DNA from: Nevskiaceae bacterium
GTDB taxonomy: Bacteria > Pseudomonadota > Gammaproteobacteria > Steroidobacterales > Steroidobacteraceae
DNA: 64,000 nucleotides
Direction of reading: 5' to 3'
Assembly (NCBI GenBank): GCA_018883185.1
Contig: VEQP01000014.1
Span: forward strand, 1-64,000
Both the position numbers and the translations under genes were made by a program. A model generated the notes under the pieces. The model ran no database searches, was not told where the DNA came from, and saw only the letters and a program-made list of their open reading frames with translations. Below, one piece after another: positions 9,303 to 17,921 of the stretch (the stretch's first letter is position 1; each line of letters opens with the position of its first letter).

Positions 9303-9560
9303 TCAGCCGCCCTCGCGACCAGCCTTGGCTTCGGCCTCAAGCTCCGCGAGTCGTCGCTCGAGTTGCTCGAGCCGCGCGCGGGTGCGCTCGAGCACCTTGC
9401 TCTGGGCGACGAACTCGTCGCGTGCCACCAGATCGAGCTCGCTGAGGTTCGCCCGCAGCACCGCCTTGAAGTTGCGCTCGAGATCCTCGCGCAAACCCTG
9501 CATGGCGGGCGGCAACACGGCGAACAAACGCCGAGCCAGTTCGTCGATACGAAATTCCAT
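9303..9560 (-). CDS. ubiK: Ubiquinone biosynthesis accessory factor UbiK
   Basis: 85 residues starting at the ATG at 9560. It has the BMFP (membrane fusogenic) domain: an amphipathic N-terminus (IDELARRLFAVLPPAMQGLREDLERNFKAVL), then a C-terminal coiled coil of Glu/Arg/Leu heptads (ARLEQLERRLAELEAEA). UbiK trimers bind UbiJ and membrane lipids to support the Ubi complex in aerobic ubiquinone synthesis. Its partners ubiE, ubiJ and ubiB lie near 38-41 kb. The neighbour comM follows 3 bases downstream. Confidence 0.9.
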   Translation of the reverse strand: MEFRIDELARRLFAVLPPAMQGLREDLERNFKAVLRANLSELDLVARDEFVAQSKVLERTRARLEQLERRLAELEAEAKAGREGG

Positions 9561-9593
9561 GGATCGATACTCCTGTGTCTGCCCCCAATTGAC

Positions 9594-9626
9594 GCATGGG
9601 GCCGGTGCAAAGCGCCAAAACGGTGC
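9594..9626 (+). promoter_or_regulatory. Two candidate NtrC (GlnG) binding sites upstream of glnK
   Basis: Two adjacent dyads match the NtrC half-site pattern GCACC-N5-GGTGC. The site 9612-9626 is GCGCC-AAAAC-GGTGC (one mismatch); the site 9594-9608 is GCATG-GGGCC-GGTGC (weaker left arm). They lie about 65-95 bases upstream of the sigma-54 promoter, the usual enhancer distance. This is a match by eye to the known consensus; binding is inferred. Confidence 0.6.
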
Positions 9627-9688
9627 GCAGCTAACGGGAAAAACCTCAAAAAGCCCGCCCCAACGCGGCTTGGGCCGACCACAACGAG

Positions 9689-9704
9689 TGGCACGGTTTC
9701 TGCA
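9689..9704 (+). promoter_or_regulatory. Sigma-54 (RpoN) promoter for glnK-amtB
   Basis: TGGCACGGTTTCTGCA matches the -24/-12 consensus TGGCACR-N4-TTGCW with one mismatch; the invariant GG and GC pairs are correctly spaced. It lies about 109 bases before the glnK start with NtrC-like sites upstream, the layout expected for nitrogen-limitation induction. Confidence 0.75.
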
Positions 9705-9812
9705 AAACCCCTTACGCCGAGTGAAGCGGGCACAAGGATACCGTGCCCGCGGCGCGCGGCGCAGAGCGGCATATCCCCGCATTTGCATGGAAACCGAACT
9801 TGGAAGGCTGCT

Positions 9813-10157
9813 ATGGCGATGAAACTGATCACCGCGATCATCCGGCCGTACAAGCTCGATGACCTGGAAATGGCCGTGGCGCAACTCGGGGTGCAGGGAA
9901 TGACCGTGTTCGAGGTGCAAGGGTATGGCGCCGAACACGGACACTCCGAGGTCTACCGCGGTGCGCAGTACCGCATCGACTTCGTGCCGCGAACACAGGT
10001 GCAGATCGCGGTCGATGAAAGCATCGTCGAACCGGTCATCGAGGCAATAGCCAACGTGACGCGCACCGGCAAGGTGGGAGACGGCCGAATTTTCGTATCC
10101 GGGTTGGCACAGGCGATTCGCATACGCACCGGCGAGACCGGTGTGGCAGCCGCCTGA
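9813..10157 (+). CDS. glnK: P-II nitrogen regulatory protein
   Basis: 114 residues from the ATG at 9813, which has a GGAAGG ribosome site 5 bases upstream; starting at the second ATG (9819) gives exactly 112 residues and places the uridylylated T-loop Tyr at position 51 (EVYRGAQY). The B-loop TGKVGDGRIF and C-terminal RIRTGE are intact. P-II trimers sense ATP/ADP and 2-oxoglutarate and gate AmtB. Immediate linkage to amtB and the sigma-54 promoter favour glnK over glnB. Confidence 0.93.
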   Translation: MAMKLITAIIRPYKLDDLEMAVAQLGVQGMTVFEVQGYGAEHGHSEVYRGAQYRIDFVPRTQVQIAVDESIVEPVIEAIANVTRTGKVGDGRIFVSGLAQAIRIRTGETGVAAA

Positions 10158-10182
10158 ATCTTTGGTGAGCAGGGAGAGGAAC

Positions 10183-11619
10183 ATGGAAAAGACGACGCGA
10201 TCGACACACGCAATACGCCGCTGGCTGCAGTCCGCTGCCGCCGTGGTCCTCGGCACGATGGCCCCCGCGCTGGCGCTCGCGCAGGATGCGCCGGTGCCCG
10301 ATAAGGGTGATACGGCGTGGATGCTCGTTGCCACGCTGCTCGTGGTACTGATGACCATCCCCGGACTCGCGTTGTTCTACGGCGGCCTCGTGCGCTCGAA
10401 GAATATCCTCTCGGTGCTGATGCAGGTCATGGTCGGTTTCTCGCTGATCGTCGTACTGTGGTGCCTCTACGGGTACTCGCTCGCCTTCACCGAAGGCAGT
10501 GCGTTCCTCGGCGGCACCGGTCGGTTGTTCATGAACGGTTTGTGGGATCCCGCGGCGGGCACGTTCGCCCTCGCCGCAACCTTCAGCAAGGGCGTGTACA
10601 TTCCTGAGATCGTGTTCGCCGCATTCCAGGCGACCTTCGCGGGCATCACCTGCGCACTGATCGTCGGTGCCTTCGCTGAACGCATGAAGTTCTCTGCCGT
10701 GCTCATTTTCATGGTGATCTGGTTCACGATCTCCTACCTGCCGATCGCGCACATGGTGTGGTTCTGGATGGGTCCGGACGCGTACACCGACGCGGGTGTC
10801 GTCGATGCGATGAACGCTAAGGCCGGTCTACTCTGGCAGTGGGGCGCGCTCGACTTCGCGGGTGGCACGGTGGTGCACATCAATGCCGGCGTCGCAGGTC
10901 TCGTCGGCGCCTACATGGTCGGCAAGCGCGTGGGTTATGGCCGCGAGCCGATGCCGCCGCACAACCTCGTGCATACCATGGTCGGTGCCTCGCTGCTGTG
11001 GGTGGGCTGGTTCGGTTTCAACGCCGGCTCTGCGCTCGAAGCCGGCAACTTCGCTGCCCTCGCCTTCATCAACACGCTGCTGGCGACGGCCGGCGCCGTG
11101 GTCGCCTGGTCGCTCGCCGAATGGATCCTCAAGGGCCACGCCTCGATGCTGGGCGCCGCTTCCGGTGCCGTGGCGGGACTCGTCGCCATCACGCCCGCAG
11201 CCGGCAACGTCGGACTGATGGGCGCACTGGCCATCGGCGCCATCGCGGGCGTTGTCTGCCTATGGGGTGTCACCGGCCTCAAGCGACTGCTCAAGGCCGA
11301 CGATTCGCTCGACGTGTTCGGCGTGCACGGCATCGGCGGCATCCTCGGCGCACTGCTGACGGGGGTGTTCAACACCCAAGCACTGGGTGGGCCCGGTCTC
11401 GTCACCGACTGGGTGACCGCCAGCGTCGGCTCCAACCCGATCGCCGTGCAGGTACTCACCCAAGCCAAGGCGGTGGGCGTCACGGTAGTGTGGTCTGCGG
11501 TGGCCGCGTTCATCGCCTTCAAGATCGCCGACCTGATCGTCGGCCTGCGTGTGGCCGAGGAGGCCGAGCGCGAGGGTCTCGATACGAACGAGCACAACGA
11601 GCGCGCGTACACGAACTGA
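10183..11619 (+). CDS. amtB: Ammonium transporter AmtB
   Basis: 478 residues from the ATG at 10183 (preceded by GGGAGAGG), with a cleavable signal peptide ending near ALALAQ followed by eleven membrane segments. Pore twin histidines are in GTVVHINAGVAG and DVFGVHGIGG. The family signature DFAGGTVVHINAGVAGLVGA is present. The trimer conducts ammonia/ammonium across the inner membrane and is blocked by GlnK, encoded 25 bases upstream. Confidence 0.95.
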   Translation: MEKTTRSTHAIRRWLQSAAAVVLGTMAPALALAQDAPVPDKGDTAWMLVATLLVVLMTIPGLALFYGGLVRSKNILSVLMQVMVGFSLIVVLWCLYGYSLAFTEGSAFLGGTGRLFMNGLWDPAAGTFALAATFSKGVYIPEIVFAAFQATFAGITCALIVGAFAERMKFSAVLIFMVIWFTISYLPIAHMVWFWMGPDAYTDAGVVDAMNAKAGLLWQWGALDFAGGTVVHINAGVAGLVGAYMVGKRVGYGREPMPPHNLVHTMVGASLLWVGWFGFNAGSALEAGNFAALAFINTLLATAGAVVAWSLAEWILKGHASMLGAASGAVAGLVAITPAAGNVGLMGALAIGAIAGVVCLWGVTGLKRLLKADDSLDVFGVHGIGGILGALLTGVFNTQALGGPGLVTDWVTASVGSNPIAVQVLTQAKAVGVTVVWSAVAAFIAFKIADLIVGLRVAEEAEREGLDTNEHNERAYTN

Positions 11620-11646
11620 TTACAGTAGTCCCCTGTAAACCCCCTG

Positions 11647-11679
11647 GGGCGGCGGTCTCGCGACTGCCGCCCTTTTTTT
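11647..11679 (+). terminator. Intrinsic terminator after amtB
   Basis: An 11-base-pair GC-rich stem (GGGCGGCGGTC with GACTGCCGCCC, one mismatch, TCGC loop) is followed by seven T residues at 11673-11679. Confidence 0.9.
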
Positions 11680-11702
11680 ATGTCAGCCATTAAGATGGAG
11701 GC

Positions 11703-13001
11703 ATGAACGTAGGCTTTCTCGGTCTTGGCGCCATGGGCATGCCGATGGCGCGCAATCTGCACAAGGCGGGCCTGCTCAAGGCCGTGTGGAATCGCTCAGC
11801 GGATAAATCCGCCACGCTTGCAGCAGAACTCGGCTGCACCGCGGCCACGAACCCTGCGCAGCTCGCAGCACAGTGCGAGGTGATGGTGATCTGCGTGTCG
11901 GCTGATGCCGACGTGCTGGCCGTCGTCGAGGCCCTGCTGCCCGGCATCAAGGCAGGCTCACTCGTCATCGATTGTTCCACCGTCAGCGCCGATGCGGCAC
12001 GCACCGCTGCAGCGCGGCTCAACGCCCGGCAGGCAGGTTTTCTCGACTGCCCGGTGAGTGGTGGCGTGGAGGGTGCGCAAAAAGGCACGCTCGCGATCAT
12101 GTGCGGTGGTTCGTCCGCAGACTTCGCGCGGGCGCAGCCCGTGCTCGCGGCGATGGGTCGCACCATCAGCCTCTTCGGCGCCACCGGGTCCGGCCAAGCG
12201 ACCAAGGCCACCAACCAGATCATGTGTGCCGGCATCATCCGCGCGGTCGGCGAAGCGATGGCGTTCGCTCGCGCGCAGCATCTGCCGCTCGAGCAGGTGG
12301 TCGAGACCTTGGGTCAAGGCGCAGGGTCCTCGTGGTATTTCGTCAACCGTGCACCGAACATGATCCGTGGCAGTTTCCCGGCAGGATTTCGCGTGCGCCT
12401 GCACGAGAAAGATCTCAAGATCTGCCGCGACATGGCGGCGGCGAGCGGCGTGTCGCTGCCCGTCGTCGATGACGTGCTACGCGAATACGCCGAACTCATC
12501 GCCTTGGGCTATGGCGACGAAGACATCTCGGCGATCTACCGTCTCAAGTGGCGGCTGTTCGCCGAAGCGCCCTTCCGCAATCCGCCGAGCGATGAAATCT
12601 TTGCCCTGCTGCGACGTGCGCGCACCATCGCTATCGTGGGCTTGAGCGCCGACCGCAGCCGCCCGAGTTACGGCGTGGCGCGCTCGCTGCAGCAATTCGG
12701 CTATCGCATCATCCCTGTGACGCCCTCGGCAGAGAGCATTCTCGGTGAACGCTGCGTGCCCACGCTCGCCGCGGCCGTCGCTGCGCTGCCTGCGGGCGAG
12801 CGCATCGACATCGTGGATGTATTCCGCAGGCCCGAGCATGTTGCCGCCATCGTCGATGAGTGCATCGCGCTGCAACTTCCCGCCTTGTGGCTGCAGGATG
12901 GCGTCATCGACGAAACGGCGGCGCGCCGTGCTCGAGATGGTGGCGTGTTCACCGTGATGGACCGTTGTCTCTTCCGCGATCGCGCCGCTCTGCCGTCATG
13001 A
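11703..13001 (+). CDS. Beta-hydroxyacid dehydrogenase fused to a YccU-type CoA-binding domain
   Basis: 432 residues. Residues 1-290 are a complete NAD(P)-dependent beta-hydroxyacid dehydrogenase: dinucleotide motif GFLGLGAMGMPMARNL, substrate motif DCPVSGGVEGAQKGTL, and catalytic Lys in GQATKATNQI. Residues about 298-432 are a whole YccU-like CoA-binding Rossmann domain (TIAIVGLSADRSRPSYGVA, ending in FTVMDRCLFRD). These are normally two separate proteins. The frame runs through without a break, so the fusion looks real. The gene follows the amtB terminator and its stop overlaps the dapF start (ATGA). Substrate unknown; the CoA-binding domain hints at acyl-CoA or a CoA-linked control signal, which is inference. 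Confidence 0.85.
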   Translation: MNVGFLGLGAMGMPMARNLHKAGLLKAVWNRSADKSATLAAELGCTAATNPAQLAAQCEVMVICVSADADVLAVVEALLPGIKAGSLVIDCSTVSADAARTAAARLNARQAGFLDCPVSGGVEGAQKGTLAIMCGGSSADFARAQPVLAAMGRTISLFGATGSGQATKATNQIMCAGIIRAVGEAMAFARAQHLPLEQVVETLGQGAGSSWYFVNRAPNMIRGSFPAGFRVRLHEKDLKICRDMAAASGVSLPVVDDVLREYAELIALGYGDEDISAIYRLKWRLFAEAPFRNPPSDEIFALLRRARTIAIVGLSADRSRPSYGVARSLQQFGYRIIPVTPSAESILGERCVPTLAAAVAALPAGERIDIVDVFRRPEHVAAIVDECIALQLPALWLQDGVIDETAARRARDGGVFTVMDRCLFRDRAALPS

Positions 13002-13798
13002 GCCTCGCCTTCACCAAGATGCACGGCCTCGGCAACGACTTCATCGTGTTCGAGGCGCGGCAGGACGCCGTGTTGCCCGATGCTGCGCGTTGGCGTGCGC
13101 TCGCCGATCGGCACACCGGTATTGGCTTCGATCAGGCACTCGTCATCCTGCCGCCGCAAACGTCGGATACCATCGCCTACTACCGCATCTTCAATGCCGA
13201 TGGCGGCGAAGTGGAGCAATGCGGTAACGGTGTGCGCTGCGTCGCCGAGTGGCTGAGGCAGCAGGGCCACGGCGATGGACGCCCGCTGCGTCTGGAGAGT
13301 CGCGGCGGCGTCATCGAGGCGCGATTCACTGCGCCCGGCAGCGTGGCGGTAAATATGGGAGAGCCGCGTTTTGCCACACCTGCGCGCAATACGCTGCGAC
13401 TCGACGGCCTTGAGATCACCTACACCGAAGTCTCGATGGGTAATCCGCATATCGTGCTCGAAGTCGAAGACATCGACACGGCACCTGTTGCCGATCTTGG
13501 GCCGAGACTCGAATCGCATCCGCGTTTTCCGGCACGCACCAACGTCGGCTTTCTGCAGATCGTAGATCGCGGCCATGCTCGCTTGCGCGTTTTCGAGCGC
13601 GGTGTCGGCGAGACTCGGGCCTGCGGCACGGGCGCCTGCGCGGCTATGGCCGCCGGACGCCGGGCCGGCGCCTTCGACGAGCAGGTAGCCATCACGCTGC
13701 CGGGCGGAACCTTATCGTTGAGCTGGCCCGGCGCAGGGGCGCCGCTGTGGATGACTGGTCCTGCGGTCGTGTCCTTCCGCGGCGAAATCGGAGACTGA
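12998..13798 (+). CDS. dapF: Diaminopimelate epimerase
   Basis: 266 residues, start overlapping the previous stop by 4 bases. Both catalytic cysteines are present: C75 in EQCGNGVRC and C209 in ETRACGTGACA. The enzyme converts LL- to meso-diaminopimelate for lysine and peptidoglycan synthesis. The dapF-DUF484-xerC order is widespread in gammaproteobacteria. Confidence 0.96.
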   Translation: MSLAFTKMHGLGNDFIVFEARQDAVLPDAARWRALADRHTGIGFDQALVILPPQTSDTIAYYRIFNADGGEVEQCGNGVRCVAEWLRQQGHGDGRPLRLESRGGVIEARFTAPGSVAVNMGEPRFATPARNTLRLDGLEITYTEVSMGNPHIVLEVEDIDTAPVADLGPRLESHPRFPARTNVGFLQIVDRGHARLRVFERGVGETRACGTGACAAMAAGRRAGAFDEQVAITLPGGTLSLSWPGAGAPLWMTGPAVVSFRGEIGD

Positions 13799-13801
13799 CT
13801 G

Positions 13802-14428
13802 ATGATCGATGCCAAAGCCGTCAAGGAATATCTCGAATCACATCCGCAGTTCTTTGACGATCACCCGCAATTGCTCGAAACACTCACCGTACCCCATGCG
13901 CCTGCGGGCGGCGCGGTATCGCTCGTCGAGCGACAGGTGAAGGTGTTGCGGGAGCGACAGGCCGCCAGTCGCGAGCGGCTCGCGGAACTCGTGCGCGTCG
14001 CCCGTGACAACGAAGCACTCACCGGGCGGGTACACCAACTGGCCTTGCGTCTGCTGCATGCCCGCTCCGTAGCGGAAGTCGAAGCCCAGCTCACAGCCTC
14101 GATGCACGAGGATTTCGCAGTCACACCGGTGCGCCTACTGCGCGAAGTACCGCAGAACGCAGGTCTCGACTCGGTGTGGAGCGCCGGCAGACCCCGCTGC
14201 GGACACTTCGCCGAAGCCCAACGACTGGCATTGTTCGGCACCGACGCGAGCGAACTGCGTTCGATGGCCATCATCCCGCTCGGCGCCGGCGCAACGCGCG
14301 GGGCCTTGGTGCTCGGCAGCCGCGATGCCGATCGCTTCAACCCCGGGATGAGCACGGATTTCCTGGCGCGCATCGGGGAGCTCGTGGCGGCCGCCCTCGC
14401 CCGCTGCGGGGTCGAGCCCGCGGTGTGA
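13802..14428 (+). CDS. DUF484 family GAF-like protein
   Basis: 208 residues. The N-terminus (VKEYLESHPQFFDDHPQLLETLTVPH) is the diagnostic DUF484 opening, followed by a coiled coil (about residues 40-75) and a GAF-like domain (SMAIIPLGAGATRGALVLGSRDADRFNPGM). Function is not established; the gene sits between dapF and xerC as in many gammaproteobacteria. Its stop overlaps the GTG start of xerC. Confidence 0.9.
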   Translation: MIDAKAVKEYLESHPQFFDDHPQLLETLTVPHAPAGGAVSLVERQVKVLRERQAASRERLAELVRVARDNEALTGRVHQLALRLLHARSVAEVEAQLTASMHEDFAVTPVRLLREVPQNAGLDSVWSAGRPRCGHFAEAQRLALFGTDASELRSMAIIPLGAGATRGALVLGSRDADRFNPGMSTDFLARIGELVAAALARCGVEPAV

Positions 14429-15342
14429 GTCCCGAGGCACTCGCTTTGATTGAGCGCTTCGGCGCGCATCTGGCGGGTGAGCGTCGGCTCTCGCCTCATA
14501 CCCATGAAAACTATCTGCGCGAACTTGCCGCATTGGCACGCTGGTGCGACACGCAGGGCATCGGCGAGTGGACGCAGCTCGACAGCCAGCATCTAAGATT
14601 GTTTGCTGCGCGCTCGCATGCCGGAGGGCTTGCGCCGCGCAGCGTGCAGCGACGACTCTCCGCCGTGCGTACCTTCTTGCGGTTCCTGCAACGCGAACGG
14701 GAGTTGAGCGCAAATCCAGCCGCCGAGGTGCGCGCACCCAAAACTCGTCGATCGCTGCCCGGCACGCTCGATGTCGATCAGATGGCCCGACTGCTCGACA
14801 TCCCGACGGACGATGTGCTCGCAGTAAGGGATCGGGCCATCATGGAATTGCTGTACTCCTCGGGCTTGCGTCTCGCTGAACTCATCGCGCTCGATCTCGA
14901 TGCCCTCGACGCCAACGACCAAACGGTGCGCGTCACCGGCAAGGGTCGCAAGGTGCGCATCGTGCCGGTCGGTCGTAAGGCGCTCGAAGCCTTGCGGCAC
15001 TGGCTGCGCGAACGCATCGCCATTGCCGCGGCGGAGGAACCTGCAGTGTTCGTCGGTCGCAACGGCCGTAGGCTAGGTCCGCGCACCATCCAAACGCGCA
15101 TCGCCCGTTGGGCGCGCCTTCAAGGCGTGCCGCTGCACGTGCATCCCCACCTGTTCCGCCATTCATTTGCCTCCCATCTTCTCGAATCGAGCCAGGACCT
15201 TCGTGGCGTGCAGGAACTGCTGGGGCACGCGGATATCGCCACGACCCAGGTGTACACCCACCTTGATTTCCAGCACCTCGCCCGCATCTACGATCAAACC
15301 CACCCCCGGGCGCGCAGGAAACCGCCGAAGGACTCGACATGA
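14425..15342 (+). CDS. xerC: Tyrosine recombinase XerC
   Basis: 305 residues from the GTG at 14425 that overlaps the DUF484 stop (GTGA). An N-terminal SAM-like core-binding domain precedes the catalytic domain with all six residues visible: R149, K173, H242, R245, H268 and the nucleophile Y277 (TTQVYTHL). With XerD it resolves chromosome dimers at dif. Its stop overlaps the hslV start. Confidence 0.95.
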   Translation: MSPEALALIERFGAHLAGERRLSPHTHENYLRELAALARWCDTQGIGEWTQLDSQHLRLFAARSHAGGLAPRSVQRRLSAVRTFLRFLQRERELSANPAAEVRAPKTRRSLPGTLDVDQMARLLDIPTDDVLAVRDRAIMELLYSSGLRLAELIALDLDALDANDQTVRVTGKGRKVRIVPVGRKALEALRHWLRERIAIAAAEEPAVFVGRNGRRLGPRTIQTRIARWARLQGVPLHVHPHLFRHSFASHLLESSQDLRGVQELLGHADIATTQVYTHLDFQHLARIYDQTHPRARRKPPKDST

Positions 15343-15884
15343 GCGACACATTCAATCCACATGGCACGACCATCCTCGGCGTGCGCCGCGACGGCGTCGT
15401 CGCCATCGGAGGTGACGGCCAAGTCACCCTCGGCACCACGGTCATGAAGGGCAACGCGCGCAAAGTGCGCACGCTCGGTCAGGGCAAGGTACTCGGCGGC
15501 TTCGCCGGCGGCACGGCCGATGCCTTCACCTTGTTCGAACGCTTCGAAGGCAAGCTCGACAAGTTCGGCAACTTGACTCGCGCCGCCATCGAACTCGCCA
15601 AAGACTGGCGCGCCGATCGGTACCTGCGCCGTCTCGAGGCGCTGCTGCTGGTCGGTGATCCGCAGAAGCTGTTCGTGATCTCGGGCAATGGCGACGTGAT
15701 CGAACCAGAACACGACTTGGTCGCCATTGGCTCAGGCGGGGCCTTCGCGCAGGCCGCGGCACGAGCGCTGCTGGAGAACACCGATCTGCCCGCACGCGAG
15801 ATTGTCGAGCGCTCACTTAACATCGCCGCCGACATTTGCATCTACACCAACCGCAATCTGGTGATCGAGGAGCTGCGCGCGTGA
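15339..15884 (+). CDS. hslV: HslV protease subunit of the HslVU complex
   Basis: 181 residues. The proteasome-type core begins at [23 protein letters not shown], so the catalytic Thr lies after a nine-residue leader (MSDTFNPHG) that must be removed; comparable leaders occur in some xanthomonad-type HslV proteins. Motifs [17 protein letters not shown] and [19 protein letters not shown] are intact. It forms the peptidase double ring driven by HslU and overlaps both neighbours by 4 bases. Confidence 0.96.
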   Translation: MSDTFNPHGTTILGVRRDGVVAIGGDGQVTLGTTVMKGNARKVRTLGQGKVLGGFAGGTADAFTLFERFEGKLDKFGNLTRAAIELAKDWRADRYLRRLEALLLVGDPQKLFVISGNGDVIEPEHDLVAIGSGGAFAQAAARALLENTDLPAREIVERSLNIAADICIYTNRNLVIEELRA

Positions 15885-17242
15885 ATACCCCCGTCGCACC
15901 CGATGCCTCCGGCCTGACCCCGCGACAGATCGTCGCCGAACTCGACAAGCACATTGTCGGTCAGGATGCCGCCAAGCGTGCCGTATCGATCGCCTTGCGC
16001 AATCGCTGGCGGCGTATGCAGGTAGATGAAGCCCTGCGCACAGAAATCACGCCGAAAAACATTCTGATGATCGGGCCTACCGGCTGCGGCAAGACCGAAA
16101 TCGCACGGCGACTCGCACGACTCGCCCGCGCACCGTTCGTCAAGGTGGAAGCCACCAAGTTCACCGAGGTCGGCTACGTTGGCCGTGATGTCGACTCCAT
16201 CGTCAAGGAACTCGTCGACGCCTCAGTCAAAATGACCCGCGAAGCCGAGCTCGCCCGCGTGCGCGATCGAGCGGCCGATGCCGTCGAGGAGCGCATCCTC
16301 GATGCGCTGCTGCCCAAGCCGCGCTTGATGGGCTTCTCCACCGACGAGCCGGTCGCTCCGCGCGATGCCGATACGCGGCAAAAATTCCGCAAGATGCTGC
16401 GCGAAGGCTCACTCGCTGAGCGTGAAATCGAGATCGAACTGCGCAATCCGGTGGCCGGCATGGAAATCATGGCGCCACCCGGCATGGAGGAAATGCAGCA
16501 ACAACTGCAGTCCATGTTCCAGAACCTCGGCGCCGGCAAATCGCGTCCGCGCAAGATGAAAGTGCGAGAGGCCACCAAGCTGCTGCTTGATGAGGAAGCC
16601 GGCAAGTTGCTCAACGAAGAGGAATTGCGCGCGGCGGCCGTGCGCAACGCCGAGCAGAACGGCATCGTGTTCATCGACGAGATCGACAAGGTCTGTCGTC
16701 GGCAAGACACCTACGGCGCCGACGTGTCGCGCGAGGGTGTGCAGCGCGATCTGCTGCCGCTCGTCGAGGGCTGCACGGTGACTACCAAGTACGGGCCGAT
16801 CAAGACCGATCATGTGTTGTTCATCGCGTCGGGCGCCTTTCATGTGGCCAAGCCCTCGGACCTGATCCCAGAGTTGCAGGGCCGCTTCCCCATACGCGTC
16901 GAACTCGAACCTCTCGAGGTCGAGGATTTCGTCCGCATCCTCACCGAACCGGACGCCTCGCTTACGACGCAGTACACGGCGCTGCTGCAGACTGAGGGCG
17001 TCAGCGTGCAATTTGCGCCAGAGGGCGTACGCCGCCTCGCTGAGATCGCCTGCCACGTGAACGAGCGCACCGAAAACATCGGCGCCCGACGCCTGCATAC
17101 GGTGATGGAGCGGCTGCTCGAAAACCTCTCCTACGATGCCAGCGAACGCGCAGGTTCCAGCATCACCATCGATGCGGCCTATGTCGACCAGAGTCTCGGC
17201 GAGCTGTCCGACAACGAAGATCTGAGCCGCTACATCCTGTGA
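15881..17242 (+). CDS. hslU: HslU ATPase (unfoldase) subunit of the HslVU protease
   Basis: 453 residues from the GTG at 15881, overlapping the hslV stop. The AAA+ domain shows Walker [10 protein letters not shown] (K71), Walker [11 protein letters not shown] and the pore-loop region [16 protein letters not shown]; the intermediate domain spans roughly 110-240, and the C-terminus LSRYIL is the HslV-docking tail. It unfolds substrates for HslV and is often heat-induced. Confidence 0.96.
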   Translation: MNTPVAPDASGLTPRQIVAELDKHIVGQDAAKRAVSIALRNRWRRMQVDEALRTEITPKNILMIGPTGCGKTEIARRLARLARAPFVKVEATKFTEVGYVGRDVDSIVKELVDASVKMTREAELARVRDRAADAVEERILDALLPKPRLMGFSTDEPVAPRDADTRQKFRKMLREGSLAEREIEIELRNPVAGMEIMAPPGMEEMQQQLQSMFQNLGAGKSRPRKMKVREATKLLLDEEAGKLLNEEELRAAAVRNAEQNGIVFIDEIDKVCRRQDTYGADVSREGVQRDLLPLVEGCTVTTKYGPIKTDHVLFIASGAFHVAKPSDLIPELQGRFPIRVELEPLEVEDFVRILTEPDASLTTQYTALLQTEGVSVQFAPEGVRRLAEIACHVNERTENIGARRLHTVMERLLENLSYDASERAGSSITIDAAYVDQSLGELSDNEDLSRYIL

Positions 17243-17252
17243 CGGCCGCCGC

Positions 17253-17921
17253 GTGAACGATCTGGCGCTAGGCTCGATCGTGCTCGCGGTGGCAGCAGTG
17301 CCAGCAGCGCTGCTCGTCTTGCTACTCGCGGATGTCGTCAAGCTCGATGGCGCCGGTCAACGGCAGCGCTGGATACGCCGCTCAGCCGCCGTGCTCGCCG
17401 TTATCGCACTGCCCTCGATCGGCACCGAGGTGTGGGGCTGGGCCGGGGCTGCACACCTCGAACCTCTCTGTCAGGCCTACGCCGCGCCCGAGTTCCATGC
17501 TCGTCGTCCGATCGGTTCCGCCACCGTGCGAGTGACGACCGCCGGGCTCACCGCAGATGGGTCTGCGCCTGCGTGGCTGGATAGTCTTCGCGACCCCTCG
17601 CTCGGCTTGGCCGCGCTGCACCGCGCCGGCGATCCGCTGGCCGAATCGGCGACACTCGATCTCGATGTGCGCCGTATCGTGCATCACCGAAATCTTTGGT
17701 TCACCGTCTCCATGGATCGATTTCGGCTGCTGGATCGCGACTCCGGCTTGACGCTCGCAGCCGGTGATGAACTCTGGGTCGATGCGGGAGACACCCGCTA
17801 CCACTGTGGCATTGGCAGCGGGCCAATACCGACTCGCCACACGACGTATCCCGCCGGCGAGGGCGTCGCAGGCTTCCTGCGGCGAGCGCTGGCCGGCCCC
17901 GGGCCAGACACCGCCCGCTAA
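17253..17921 (+). CDS. Unknown membrane protein
   Basis: 222 residues, GTG start 10 bases after hslU. Two N-terminal membrane segments (about 7-27 and 44-62) are followed by a soluble, probably periplasmic, region of 150 residues containing two Cys (CQAYAAPEF and YHCGIGSG) that could form a disulfide. I recognise no family. It is last in the dapF-hslU operon and its stop overlaps the convergent DUF1501 gene by 4 bases. Confidence 0.6.
   Translation: MNDLALGSIVLAVAAVPAALLVLLLADVVKLDGAGQRQRWIRRSAAVLAVIALPSIGTEVWGWAGAAHLEPLCQAYAAPEFHARRPIGSATVRVTTAGLTADGSAPAWLDSLRDPSLGLAALHRAGDPLAESATLDLDVRRIVHHRNLWFTVSMDRFRLLDRDSGLTLAAGDELWVDAGDTRYHCGIGSGPIPTRHTTYPAGEGVAGFLRRALAGPGPDTAR

Noticed and set aside
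9561-10358. Long upstream extension of the ubiK frame through the glnK promoter
   Set aside because: The extension crosses the sigma-54 promoter and antisense glnK; the UbiK family begins at the ATG at 9560.
11703-13001. Frameshift or read-through artefact explaining the dehydrogenase-YccU fusion
   Set aside because: Both domains are complete, in one frame, with a natural linker and correct overlap with dapF; I see no sign of an indel.
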